Assembly: GCA_002347035.1 (NCBI GenBank)
Contig: DEAM01000005.1
Coordinates: 62,001 to 126,000 of the forward strand
Source of the DNA: Gemmatimonadales bacterium UBA2982
Lineage (GTDB): Bacteria; Gemmatimonadota; Gemmatimonadetes; Longimicrobiales; Gaopeijiaceae
Length of the DNA: 64,000 nucleotides
Direction: 5' to 3'
Positions 17,568 to 26,121 of this stretch are shown piece by piece. The notes beneath the pieces were generated by a model. It was not told where the DNA came from and ran no database searches. It saw nothing but the letters and a program-made list of their open reading frames with translations. The position numbers and the translations under genes were made by a program. The stretch's first letter is position 1. The number at the start of each line of letters is the position of its first letter.

Positions 17568-17852
17568 CTATTCGACCACAGCTGCAAGAACTCTTCTTAG
17601 TGCTCCTCCGGGATCGTCAGCTTCTAGGGCAGCTTCGCATGCATAGGTAATTAGAGCATCAGCCTCTAGAAGAACAAACGCACGTGCCCTGACCTTTCCA
17701 ATTGGACTGCATGCTTCGGCTAGCGCTTCTCGAGCTGTTTCCACTATTGCGTTCTTTAACGGCTGTTTTTCACGCACTTGCTCTAGCGAAGACAATAGTT
17801 CCACTGGCGGCTCAGGATAGCGTGAAGCCAGCCAACCATCTCGGACTATCAT
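17568..17852 (-). CDS. Small protein of unknown function in the alaS operon
   Basis: I do not recognise the family. The 94 residues are mostly helical and soluble, with no signal peptide, membrane segment or metal motif. They contain ACSPIGKVRARAFVLLEADA and a helical Ala-rich C-terminus. The gene is supported by context: its ATG overlaps the alaS stop by 4 nt (ATGA) and its stop lies 11 nt before the next gene. recX often occurs near recA and alaS, but the sequence does not look like RecX. Confidence 0.65.
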   Translation of the reverse strand: MIVRDGWLASRYPEPPVELLSSLEQVREKQPLKNAIVETAREALAEACSPIGKVRARAFVLLEADALITYACEAALEADDPGGALRRVLAAVVE

Positions 17853-20494
17853 GCTGCTCCAGTCGACAAAAGTATTCGCACCGTCTCAACTCCCGAAGAA
17901 AGTGCCTCATTCAGTCGAATTGGATCCTCTACACCTCCCTGAGCCATATGCGCGCGACCTCCACCCTTCCCTCCCACTATGGCTGCAATCTCTCTGACAA
18001 CTATGTCAGCACGAACTCCACGCTGAATCAGTTCATCTGTAACAAAAACAAAGAGTGAATATTTTTCACCCGGCAGCTCAGCAGCAAGGACTGCCACACC
18101 AGGCTTCCCGGCCGAAAGAAACGCGTCACCCCACTTTCTCGCATCGTCAGCCCCACGAGTTCGGAAGCGTAGTCCGCGATAGAGCACTGTCACACCATCA
18201 GCGAGATCCAGGTTTTCCGAAACAACGTCGCTTTCACCCGAGAGGGGCTGCAGTCTTAGTTCGTCAAAGAGGGCTTCCAATTCAGCCTGTTCACCGAGGA
18301 GCTGCTCCGCCCGCTGGGAAAGATTCTCCGGTGCCGTCTTAAGGGCCGCAGCAGCCTTTTGGAGTAGAGCTTCCTTCGCAGCCATATGAGCGAAGGCGCC
18401 GCGCCCAGTCAGAGCCTCAATACGCCTGACTCCGGCCGCGACACCCGTTTCACTCACTAGGCGGAAAAGGCCTATGTCTCCGGTTGAAGTAACGTGCGTT
18501 CCGCCACAGAGCTCCATGCTAACACCAGGTATATTTACGATACGAACCTCTTCAGCATACTTCTCGCCAAAGAGGGCCATTGCACCTGCATCAACGGCCT
18601 CTTTATAGCTACGGTATTCGATCTCCACAGAGTGGTTGGACCAGATTTCCTCATTCACATGCGCCTCTAATGCTGCCCGCTCTTCGTCGGTCAGCGGAGC
18701 TTCATGAGCGAAGTCAAATCGAAGCCGGTCTGGAGTTACTAAGGATCCGCGCTGAACCACGTGTGTTCCAAGTACCGATCGCAAGGCTGCATGAAGTAAG
18801 TGCGTAGCCGTGTGGTTTCGGATCGTATCATTTCGGGCTACCAAGTTCACCGCTGCTTCTACCCGCAACGGAACTCCGGGCTGCTCGGTCCAGGAGCCAG
18901 ACAGTAAGCCTAAGATGGCTGTCTGATTTCCGATTATTCTGACATCTTGGACAGTCAGCGACCAGCTGTCACCAGTCACCTTTCCCACATCCGAGATCTG
19001 TCCGCCACTCTCCATATAAAACGGATTCTCCCGGAGCACGAGCCCAGCTGATTCACCCCGAGCGTGATACGCGAGAACATCCGTGGTGGTAGCAAGCGTG
19101 TCGTAACCGACAAAACTTTGTTGACCCTCTATTAGATCAACCCAATCCCCTTCGCCCGTTACTCCTTCGAACTCAACTTGACTCGCAGCTCGGTCCGCCC
19201 GAGAACGTTCTCGTTGCTCATCTAAGGCTGCCTGAAAACCCTCCATGTCGATACTGAAACCAAGCTCCACAGCCATAAGTTCGGTAAGGTCAGCAGGGAA
19301 ACCAAAGGTATCGTAGAGTTTAAAGACTTCCTCACCGGGGATAGTCTCCCTGTCACCTGATACAAGCTCCCCAAACCTAGCCATACCACCTTCAATAGTA
19401 ATTAGAAAACGCTCCTCTTCACCGCGGGTGGTTCGAAGAATATGCCCGCGTTCTGACACCAGCTCTGGATATGCGTCCCCCATAGTGTCAATTAATGCCT
19501 CAACCACCCCTACCAGAATGGGCTCACGCTTACCAAGCAACCAAGCATGCCTTACCGCACGCCTGAGTATCCTCCGAAGCACATAGCCGCGTCCCTCACT
19601 CGCGGGCAATACCCCATCTGCCAGCAGAAAAGCAACAGCCCGTGCGTGATCTGCCAGGACCCGAAAACTCAGTCCTTCCGGAGTATCCGGATCGTAATCT
19701 TTACCAACTAACTCAGCTGCCCGATCAAGTAGGGGAGCAAAAAGGTCTATGTGGAAATTGGAATCCACCCCCTGCAGTACTGAAGCGATTCGCTCGAGTC
19801 CGGCCCCAGTATCGACGCAAGGAGCTGGTAACTGCTTCAAGGTTCCCTCTGTATCCCGGTCGAACTGCATAAAGACCAAGTTCCAGATCTCCATGATCTT
19901 CCCAGCGTCATTTAGCTGCACAAATTCTTCGACACTGGTGACCTCGTTGGACTCAGGCCGCACGTCGTAGTGAATCTCTGAACAGGGGCCACACGGACCC
20001 GTATCAGCCATCTGCCAAAAGTTATCCTTGTCACCTAAACGGTATATTCGTTCAGGCGGCAACCCAATCATATTGCTCCATAACTCAGCTGCTTCGTCGT
20101 CAGACTGATGCACAGTCGCAAACAAGCGATCAGGATCTAGACCATAGACATCCGTTACGAGCTCCCAGGCGTACTTAATGGCATCACGTTTGAAATAGTC
20201 ACCAAAAGAGAAGTTTCCGAGCATCTCAAAGAAGGTGTGGTGTCGGGAGGTTCGACCCACTTCCTCTAGATCGTTGTGCTTCCCCCCAGCCCGCACACAT
20301 TTCTGAGACGTCACTGCCCGAGTGATACCAACCGATTTTTCCCCGAGGAAAACCGCCTTGAACTGGACCATACCGGCATTTGTAAACAGCAAGCTCGGAT
20401 CGTCTACAGGGACGAGCGACGAGCTGGCGGTCACGGTGTGGTCCTTGGACTCGAAAAATTCCAAGAACTTCCTACGGATTTCGGCGGTAGTCAT
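17849..20494 (-). CDS. alaS: Alanyl-tRNA synthetase
   Basis: Charges tRNA-Ala and edits mischarged Ser/Gly. ATG 20494 gives 881 residues beginning MTTAEIRRKFLEFFESKDH; a 20-codon upstream extension is not family-like. Domains in order: class II aminoacylation core (EVGRTSRHHTFFEMLGNFSF, ADTGPCGPCSEIHYD), tRNA-recognition region, editing domain with NHTATHLLHAALR zinc ligands and MELCGGTHV, and the C-terminal C-Ala domain with KGGGRAHMAQGG. It lies 141 nt downstream of recA, and the small gene after it overlaps by 4 nt. Confidence 0.97.
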   Translation of the reverse strand: MTTAEIRRKFLEFFESKDHTVTASSSLVPVDDPSLLFTNAGMVQFKAVFLGEKSVGITRAVTSQKCVRAGGKHNDLEEVGRTSRHHTFFEMLGNFSFGDYFKRDAIKYAWELVTDVYGLDPDRLFATVHQSDDEAAELWSNMIGLPPERIYRLGDKDNFWQMADTGPCGPCSEIHYDVRPESNEVTSVEEFVQLNDAGKIMEIWNLVFMQFDRDTEGTLKQLPAPCVDTGAGLERIASVLQGVDSNFHIDLFAPLLDRAAELVGKDYDPDTPEGLSFRVLADHARAVAFLLADGVLPASEGRGYVLRRILRRAVRHAWLLGKREPILVGVVEALIDTMGDAYPELVSERGHILRTTRGEEERFLITIEGGMARFGELVSGDRETIPGEEVFKLYDTFGFPADLTELMAVELGFSIDMEGFQAALDEQRERSRADRAASQVEFEGVTGEGDWVDLIEGQQSFVGYDTLATTTDVLAYHARGESAGLVLRENPFYMESGGQISDVGKVTGDSWSLTVQDVRIIGNQTAILGLLSGSWTEQPGVPLRVEAAVNLVARNDTIRNHTATHLLHAALRSVLGTHVVQRGSLVTPDRLRFDFAHEAPLTDEERAALEAHVNEEIWSNHSVEIEYRSYKEAVDAGAMALFGEKYAEEVRIVNIPGVSMELCGGTHVTSTGDIGLFRLVSETGVAAGVRRIEALTGRGAFAHMAAKEALLQKAAAALKTAPENLSQRAEQLLGEQAELEALFDELRLQPLSGESDVVSENLDLADGVTVLYRGLRFRTRGADDARKWGDAFLSAGKPGVAVLAAELPGEKYSLFVFVTDELIQRGVRADIVVREIAAIVGGKGGGRAHMAQGGVEDPIRLNEALSSGVETVRILLSTGAA

Positions 20495-20635
20495 CTCAGT
20501 AGAAATGCATGGATTCCGGTCGTTCCGTAAGAATAACTGAGGAACGGCAGGCACGAAGCCCCCATCGAGCAGAGAGTTACAAAAGGGCCACAGACAAATA
20601 GTCTGCAGCCCCCTATAAATTCCAGCGAAAAACGA

Positions 20636-21718
20636 TCAGTCTTCAGTGTTATCCAGAGACACTTCTCCCCCATCAGAAGACAGATTCTCTTCGGCTTCCA
20701 GACCCAATACTCGACGGATTCTGATATCGAGCTCATCTGCTATATCCTCATTATCAATCAGAAACAGCTTTGAGTTCTCCTTGCCCTGACCTAGGCGGAG
20801 ATCCCCGTAGGATAGCCAGGACCCAGACTTGTCGACGATGCCATGTTCGACCCCCAAGTCGACAAGCAAGCTTGAGTGACTGATGCCCTCATTATACTGA
20901 ATATCGAACTCGGCCTGACGAAACGGAGGTGCGCATTTGTTCTTCACAACCTTCACACGAGTTCGGTTGCCTATGATGTCTTGCCCGTCCTTGATTGCCC
21001 CAATTCTCCGAATGTCGAGCCTAAGAGAAGCATAGAACTTTAATGCTCTGCCGCCCGAAGTCGTTTCCGGGCTCCCGAACATCACACCTACCTTCTCTCT
21101 GATCTGGTTGGTGAAAACGACAGACGTGTTCGACCGATTTACAGCGCCCGTCAACTTGCGAAGGGCTTGGCTCATCAACCTGGCCTGCAGGCCAACATGA
21201 GAGTCACCCATCTCGCCTTCGATTTCAGCACGCGGTACAAGGGCTGCCACCGAATCAATCACCACAACATCAATCGCATTACTCCGTATCAACACTTCAG
21301 CGATCTCCAGCGCCTGCTCCCCCGTATCTGGCTGAGAAACAAGGAGATTGTCGACGTCCACACCGAGCCGGCGAGCATAGTTCACGTCCAGAGCGTGCTC
21401 TGCATCAATGAAAGCTGCAATCCCACCAGCCCTCTGAGCATTGGCAATCACGTGAAGACAAATAGTTGTTTTCCCGGACGACTCAGGGCCGTAAATCTCA
21501 CTAATACGCCCCCGTGGAATCCCGCCGATACCAATAGCTGCATCTAGGTTAATGGCACCGGTAGGTATGGCTTCAATCGCAACTGGAGAGCCATCTTCCC
21601 CCATCCTCATGATCGCGCCCTTTCCGTATGAGCGTTCAATCTGAGTCAATGCTGTATCAAGATCCTTCTGCTTCTTACTTGGTTTCTTCTCCGCACTCAT
21701 CTGGGCCGTCGTTGCCAT
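20636..21718 (-). CDS. recA: Recombinase RecA
   Basis: DNA-strand exchange and SOS co-protease. The 360 residues contain Walker A GPESSGKT (77-84), the catalytic Glu region AFIDAEHALD, Walker B VVVIDSVAAL, loop 1 after EIEGEMGDSHVGLQARLMSQ, and NQIREKVGVMFGSPETTSGG. The tail is acidic. A very strong GGAGGAGAG precedes the ATG. The 153-nt leader contains an inverted repeat but no E. coli-type or B. subtilis-type LexA box that I can see. Confidence 0.98.
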   Translation of the reverse strand: MATTAQMSAEKKPSKKQKDLDTALTQIERSYGKGAIMRMGEDGSPVAIEAIPTGAINLDAAIGIGGIPRGRISEIYGPESSGKTTICLHVIANAQRAGGIAAFIDAEHALDVNYARRLGVDVDNLLVSQPDTGEQALEIAEVLIRSNAIDVVVIDSVAALVPRAEIEGEMGDSHVGLQARLMSQALRKLTGAVNRSNTSVVFTNQIREKVGVMFGSPETTSGGRALKFYASLRLDIRRIGAIKDGQDIIGNRTRVKVVKNKCAPPFRQAEFDIQYNEGISHSSLLVDLGVEHGIVDKSGSWLSYGDLRLGQGKENSKLFLIDNEDIADELDIRIRRVLGLEAEENLSSDGGEVSLDNTED

Positions 21719-21741
21719 CTCTCCTCCATTGCGTCGTCAGC

Positions 21742-21762
21742 ACCGGTTTTTTGGGGGCCGGT
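21742..21762. repeat. Inverted repeat in the recA leader
   Basis: ACCGG and CCGGT, separated by an asymmetric T6G5 run, form an inverted repeat 24-44 nt upstream of the recA ATG. It could be an operator or an mRNA hairpin near the ribosome-binding site. It does not match a LexA motif I know, so any SOS role is speculation. Confidence 0.25.
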
Positions 21763-21871
21763 ATCCAAAAATACAAAACCCGAAGATAAAGCGAAAGTAC
21801 AAATTTTACAGGGAAGGTTCGCCGGATTACAAGCTACCCTTGAACCCCTATCATCGTAGCCACTCTTAGCC

Positions 21872-23269
21872 TCAAAGGATCCCCCTCTCATAAAGTATCC
21901 AAACTCCTGGGCGCACTGGTATGAAAAACATGACTAGAGGCCGCTCTACCGCTCTATCAGCAAAAACTGGCACCCCCTGATAGACTCCCACACGTAAGAT
22001 CTGCTCACAGTCAATCGGGAACGTCTCCGACCCCTGGCCAAAAGTATCTCCTTCAAATTCGATTGGTTCTCCATTCACATACCAAAATGCATCCCCAGCG
22101 TAACTACCAACGAAGTCGACCGCTGGCCGTATGGAGCGCAGTGAAACGAACTCGGATCCTACCAGGGTATCCGCTGCCTCTGTCACCCGCGCTGAAATGT
22201 TCTGGCCTGTAGAAAGGCAGAGTTGGATATCCTCTCCTTCTGGGATGGCTGTCTCTAGCGGTGGTGAAATGATCACGGTGTCAGGAGGTGGGGGCGGAAT
22301 GAAGATCGTATCTGGCTCTATCCGTGCCATACCTTGAGGTCTGCAACGAAATCCAGGGACATTCGGGCACGCAGAAATAGAGCCGAGGATGCCAAACTTA
22401 GGCTTTTGATACTCGGATGAATGCCCCCCTAGAGGCATTGCGTGGTTAGAGGCCAGGTAGTGGACGCCCACCCTGACACCCCCCCAGTCATACTGGGCCC
22501 CTACATTAACGTCAAAGCCGTTATGCTCGGCCATTAGTGAAAGTAATGAATCGTCACTCGTACCTATGTGCACGGCCGTGCCATAAAACCAGCCATTAGC
22601 ATGCCCCGGTGCGTAAAAACCCAGTGCCCCACCCTCTCGGAACATGCCTGTCCCGTACCCTAGAGAGAATGTGACATCGTTCTCAGGAAGTGGACCTCCA
22701 TCAAAACCGCGGAGATACGCGGTTGCCACGCCGTATAGACTGAGGTTTGTGTCACCCGTGTAACTCTTCTTAAGCCGATCGTCCGCAAACCCAAGACGCC
22801 CAGGTGAATAGTCATGGCCATCACCAAAGTCAGGACTAGTGAGATAACGAGCTCCCGCAGCTAGGCCGATGCCTTGGTCAATCGGCTGTAATAGGCGCAT
22901 TCTGCCAAAAAGACCCCAGACGTTCCCACTATCTGAATCTCCGCCGAAAGATTGCATGGAGGCGCCTGCTTCGAACCGGTCAAATAGACCGAAAGAGAGA
23001 GAGCCGTCAGAAAGAAACTTATCTGCCCCCGGAGCCACCCCAGTTTGATTTCCTGAATTATCCACGATCGCCCGCTTGCTCAGATCCATGAAGAAGCCGG
23101 AAAAGGTTCCAGTTATGGCCATGTGAGGAAGCACACTGGAAACCGGGATATCGATCAGGCCTGATCCATACCTAAGCGTGCTGGGCATAGACGGGGACTG
23201 CGCGCTAACAAGCGATGTAGTCAGCGACAAAACAAGCGCGGAGACCAACACGTGCTTGGAGGCGATCAC
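21872..23269 (-). CDS. Predicted outer-membrane beta-barrel protein of unknown function
   Basis: A 465-residue exported protein with signal peptide and likely cleavage before Gln24 (SLVSA then Q). Residues about 30-300 alternate Gly and aromatic residues as in beta barrels, beginning with YGSGLIDIPVSSVLPH, a layout reminiscent of YjbH-like porins. A Pro-rich hinge (IFIPPPPPDTVIISPP) near 330 leads to a separate globular C-terminal part of about 125 residues. Cys residues at about 301, 307, 351 and 425 may form disulphides. It follows ccmD by 32 nt at the end of the cytochrome c operon, so co-expression is likely. Function unknown. Confidence 0.7.
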   Translation of the reverse strand: MIASKHVLVSALVLSLTTSLVSAQSPSMPSTLRYGSGLIDIPVSSVLPHMAITGTFSGFFMDLSKRAIVDNSGNQTGVAPGADKFLSDGSLSFGLFDRFEAGASMQSFGGDSDSGNVWGLFGRMRLLQPIDQGIGLAAGARYLTSPDFGDGHDYSPGRLGFADDRLKKSYTGDTNLSLYGVATAYLRGFDGGPLPENDVTFSLGYGTGMFREGGALGFYAPGHANGWFYGTAVHIGTSDDSLLSLMAEHNGFDVNVGAQYDWGGVRVGVHYLASNHAMPLGGHSSEYQKPKFGILGSISACPNVPGFRCRPQGMARIEPDTIFIPPPPPDTVIISPPLETAIPEGEDIQLCLSTGQNISARVTEAADTLVGSEFVSLRSIRPAVDFVGSYAGDAFWYVNGEPIEFEGDTFGQGSETFPIDCEQILRVGVYQGVPVFADRAVERPLVMFFIPVRPGVWILYERGIL

Positions 23270-23301
23270 AAATAAAGACCCTGTTTTGGCATGTGCGTCA
23301 A

Positions 23302-23541
23302 TCAGTCGCTAAGGCGTTCCTCAACCTCACGAAGACGTCGCTCAATCGACAGTACCCAAAACAAGACGAGGGCTATCGCAATTGTATACGCAATAAAAAC
23401 GTGATAGTACGCCCGCAGACCTCCGACATCCCCTGTGCCAGCCTGCGCCACGACTAGCGTAGGAATCATCGAAAGTATAAATGGGAGCACCAACGCCAGA
23501 ACGATTCTTTGTAGTCTTTCCATTATCTCATATCGTCTCAC
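23302..23541 (-). CDS. ccmD: CcmD-like small heme-exporter membrane protein
   Basis: A 79-residue protein with an N-terminal signal-like helix ending in LVVAQ, then a single transmembrane helix (about 46-64) and a charged cytoplasmic tail ERRLREVEERLSD. This is the CcmD layout: CcmD stabilises the CcmABC complex and helps release holo-CcmE. GTG 23541 overlaps the ccmC stop (GTGA) and follows AAGGCGG. ATG 23523 is an alternative start. Assignment rests mainly on position and topology because CcmD sequences are poorly conserved. Confidence 0.75.
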   Translation of the reverse strand: MRRYEIMERLQRIVLALVLPFILSMIPTLVVAQAGTGDVGGLRAYYHVFIAYTIAIALVLFWVLSIERRLREVEERLSD

Positions 23542-24233
23542 GAAACCGCCTTACGGGCACGCAGGGTAATATCATTGCGAAGCCCTTCCAGTGCATAGCG
23601 CAGCATGAAAAGGCCGACGAACAGCATAGTAAAAACTGCCAAGCTTGTAAGAAGTAACGTCAACATATCCCCTGGAAGTGCTGGCCCTCCATCAGTTCTC
23701 AGCACAACGGGCTGCGGGTGGAGCGACCGGAACCAAAGGACACTTACATGAATGAACGGAATTAGGAGAGCGCCCATAATTGCAGTAACTGCTGCATACC
23801 TCTTGCCCTTTTCGGGATTCTCTGAGGACCGCCTCACAAGAAAGTACCCAAGAAATATGAACCACATGAGGAGTGTCAGAGTCAACCTGGGTTCACGTGT
23901 CCAGTAAGTACCCCAGGCGATCCTGCCCCAGAGCGGCCCTGTGGTGATCATGATCGTAGCGAAGATCATTCCACCCTCTGCAGCACAAAGAGCTGTCCTG
24001 TCGAATCGCTCATCCCTAAGCCAGAGGTACATCCCGCTGGCCAAAGCCGCGATGCCAAAACCCAAGAAGGCCGTCCACGCAGCCGGCACATGAACGTAGA
24101 AAATCCTCTGAGCTACACCTTGGCTAGCTTCTGTAGATACCCAGAAGAAAGAGAGCCAGTAAACTACAACTAACCCAAGTAGCCCCAGAACCGTCAGCAT
24201 CGTGCCGGTCCGGCGCAGTTCCAAAGTAGACAT
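23538..24233 (-). CDS. ccmC: Heme-handling protein CcmC (CcsA/WWD family)
   Basis: CcmC loads heme onto CcmE at the periplasmic face. The 231 residues give six helices with conserved His48 (FYVHVPAAW) and His162 (PFIHVSVLWF). The heme-facing loop at 107-118 reads WGTYWTREPRLT, where the classical WWD motif is WGxxWxWDxRLT. The Trp-Asp pair is replaced by Arg113-Glu114. The start overlaps the ccmB stop by one base (TGATG) and the stop overlaps ccmD. Otherwise a normal member. Confidence 0.92.
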   Translation of the reverse strand: MSTLELRRTGTMLTVLGLLGLVVVYWLSFFWVSTEASQGVAQRIFYVHVPAAWTAFLGFGIAALASGMYLWLRDERFDRTALCAAEGGMIFATIMITTGPLWGRIAWGTYWTREPRLTLTLLMWFIFLGYFLVRRSSENPEKGKRYAAVTAIMGALLIPFIHVSVLWFRSLHPQPVVLRTDGGPALPGDMLTLLLTSLAVFTMLFVGLFMLRYALEGLRNDITLRARKAVS

Positions 24234-24913
24234 CAGTCCTCCACAACGAAGCGAAACAGTAGTGCACCAGCAGCCATAGCTACGAGTGCAAAGGCTCCGA
24301 GCAACCTGATGCTGCCCACGACCTCGGAGACAGGGCGCCCTGCAAGCAGGCGACCTGTTACAACGCCACCCCAGATGACCACGGGCAACAACAGAGGGAA
24401 AACAAGGATCGGCAACAAGGTCTCACCCATGTGCGTTCCTGAAGAGACCGCGGCAAACAAAGTCCCCAGCGCAACAAAAGCCAAAGACCCGAGGGCAAGA
24501 GCCAGAAGGAGAGCCCATATACTACCGCCGATCTCCAGGGCAAAAAGAAACGTGAACACCCACAATACCAAAAGGGCGATCACGTATAAGAGCAAGAAGT
24601 TAGCGAGGGTTTTTCCAATAAATACAGCATCTCGAGGAGTAGGAGACATTAGGATGCCTTGGAAAGCACCATCTTGATTTTCCAAGTGGAACGTTCGCCC
24701 CACACCAAGCAAGCCACCGAATACAATAGTCATCCAAATGAGGCCAGCTGCCACGTCTTGCGGCTGCAGGCGGGTAGTATCGAGCGTGTAATTAAATAGG
24801 ATGCCTGTCAGCACGGCAAAGGCAGCCATTGCTATCAGCCGTTCTTTGGTGCGGAACTCCAACAGCAGGTCCTTCCAGAAGATGACCTTGATTTGCTGCA
24901 GATAGAGGCTCAT
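24233..24913 (-). CDS. ccmB: Heme exporter membrane subunit CcmB
   Basis: Permease subunit of the CcmAB ABC transporter needed for release of holo-CcmE. From ATG 24913 the protein has 226 residues, begins MSLYLQQIKVIFWKDLLLEFRTKE and forms six transmembrane helices, with the NQDGAFQGILMSP loop typical of CcmB. The ATG overlaps the ccmA stop (ATGA). A 25-codon upstream extension inside ccmA is rejected. Confidence 0.93.
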   Translation of the reverse strand: MSLYLQQIKVIFWKDLLLEFRTKERLIAMAAFAVLTGILFNYTLDTTRLQPQDVAAGLIWMTIVFGGLLGVGRTFHLENQDGAFQGILMSPTPRDAVFIGKTLANFLLLYVIALLVLWVFTFLFALEIGGSIWALLLALALGSLAFVALGTLFAAVSSGTHMGETLLPILVFPLLLPVVIWGGVVTGRLLAGRPVSEVVGSIRLLGAFALVAMAAGALLFRFVVED

Positions 24914-25623
24914 GGATGCCCCTCGACCACGTCGTGGTAGAATCGACCAAACCCCACCCGATCCACTTCGGCAGCCATACCCTGCCACGCTAGGCGGCCC
25001 GATACTTGAATGGTGATGTGGGTAGCAAGCTCAAGTCCCTCGGACAGGTTATGTGTGACCATGACAACAGTCCTACTCCCATCCTTGAGCTCTCGGAGAA
25101 CATCCCGGAGCACGGCAGACGCCGACGGGTCTAGACCTGTGAAGGGCTCGTCCAAGAGGACAACATCAGGGTCGTGAAGAAGGGTCCGTGCAAGAGATAG
25201 ACGGTGACGCATCCCATGCGAGAGTTCAGACACCCTTGACCCTGCTCGCTCGGTAAGGCCCACCTGCTCTAAACGTCGCCCGATCCGAGAATCAAGCTCT
25301 GTAAGGCCGAATAACTGACCATAGAACTGAAGGTTCTCCTTAGCTGTAAGTTGCTCATAGAGAAAGCCTTGGTGGCTCAGTACCCCCACGCGGTAGCGCC
25401 AGTCAACCTCAGAGAAGTTTAGAGGTTCCCCACATATGCTTACGCTTCCACTCGTTGGCCTAAGTCCTCCGCCTAACATTCCTAGAAGAGACGACTTACC
25501 CGCTCCATTTGGACCGAAAATGCCCAAGAACTCTCCCTGCTGAAGCGAAAGGTCAACACCATTCACAGCGACCACAGGGCCATATTCACGCACGAGACCC
25601 TTAGCCTCTAGAACGGTGTCCAT
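24910..25623 (-). CDS. ccmA: Heme exporter ATP-binding protein CcmA
   Basis: ABC-type ATPase of the CcmAB complex. Walker A is GPNGAGKSSLLG, signature SELSHGMRHRLSLAR, Walker B VVLLDEPFTGLDPSA, and an H-loop MVTHNLSEG. From ATG 25623 there are 237 residues; an in-frame GTG four codons upstream (25635) is an alternative start. It overlaps ccmB by 4 nt and follows the CcmI-like gene by 43 nt. Confidence 0.93.
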   Translation of the reverse strand: MDTVLEAKGLVREYGPVVAVNGVDLSLQQGEFLGIFGPNGAGKSSLLGMLGGGLRPTSGSVSICGEPLNFSEVDWRYRVGVLSHQGFLYEQLTAKENLQFYGQLFGLTELDSRIGRRLEQVGLTERAGSRVSELSHGMRHRLSLARTLLHDPDVVLLDEPFTGLDPSASAVLRDVLRELKDGSRTVVMVTHNLSEGLELATHITIQVSGRLAWQGMAAEVDRVGFGRFYHDVVEGHP

Positions 25624-25666
25624 CAGGCTAGCCACTCAAGGGCTTCAGTCATAGAAGCTGCCACCG

Positions 25667-26104
25667 TCAGCCTGCTATCGGGCTGCTGAGGGAAACACCA
25701 CAAGAAGAACAGAAAAGGCTTCCTGTCTCGTTAGAGAAGCCACATTCCCGACAGTCCAACCCACCTTTCAAGGAGGCCCGCATGAGTGCGATCTCCGCCT
25801 CAATGTCTAGATGCTCTCCTTGCCCCCGGCTCTCACGCGCTGCCTCATCCTCTTCCAAAGCTGCTAATGCCTCGGAGGTGAGGTCGTTTTTAAGAGAACG
25901 GTAATCTTCCTCGTCGAGTTTTCCTGAGAGGAAATCGTATTCCACATCCCTAAGCGCCAGAAGAGCAAGGCGCTTACGCGCCTCACTGTCAGTTAACTCG
26001 TCATCTTCACGTTCTAGTGAAGCGTGCTGCCCTTTCACAATCGGATAAAGGATGAAGAGAAGCACCGCAGCTGTGACAAGCGCCACGCCCACGTAGAGCG
26101 TCAC
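25667..26104 (-). CDS. CcmI-like membrane protein with C-terminal zinc ribbon
   Basis: About 145 residues from GTG 26104: one N-terminal transmembrane helix (LYVGVALVTAAVLLFILYPI), then a helical region LLALRDVEYDFLSGKLDEED as in CcmI/CcmH-type assembly factors. A zinc ribbon with four Cys (CRECG and CSSCG) closes the C-terminus. The frame is open upstream inside ccmF; GTG 26104 is chosen because it gives the membrane helix at the start, 18 nt after the ccmF stop. CTG or other starts cannot be excluded. It probably assists apocytochrome handling. Confidence 0.75.
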   Translation of the reverse strand: MTLYVGVALVTAAVLLFILYPIVKGQHASLEREDDELTDSEARKRLALLALRDVEYDFLSGKLDEEDYRSLKNDLTSEALAALEEDEAARESRGQGEHLDIEAEIALMRASLKGGLDCRECGFSNETGSLFCSSCGVSLSSPIAG

Positions 26105-26121
26105 GGGATATCCGGTCAGTC

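Noticed and set aside
21719..21871. SOS/LexA box upstream of recA
   Set aside because: No CTG-N10-CAG or GAAC-N4-GTTC site was found; only a 5-bp inverted repeat is present.
21697..21891. Small minus-strand frame across the recA leader
   Set aside because: Overlaps the start of recA and the end of the OMP gene in another frame; no ribosome-binding site.
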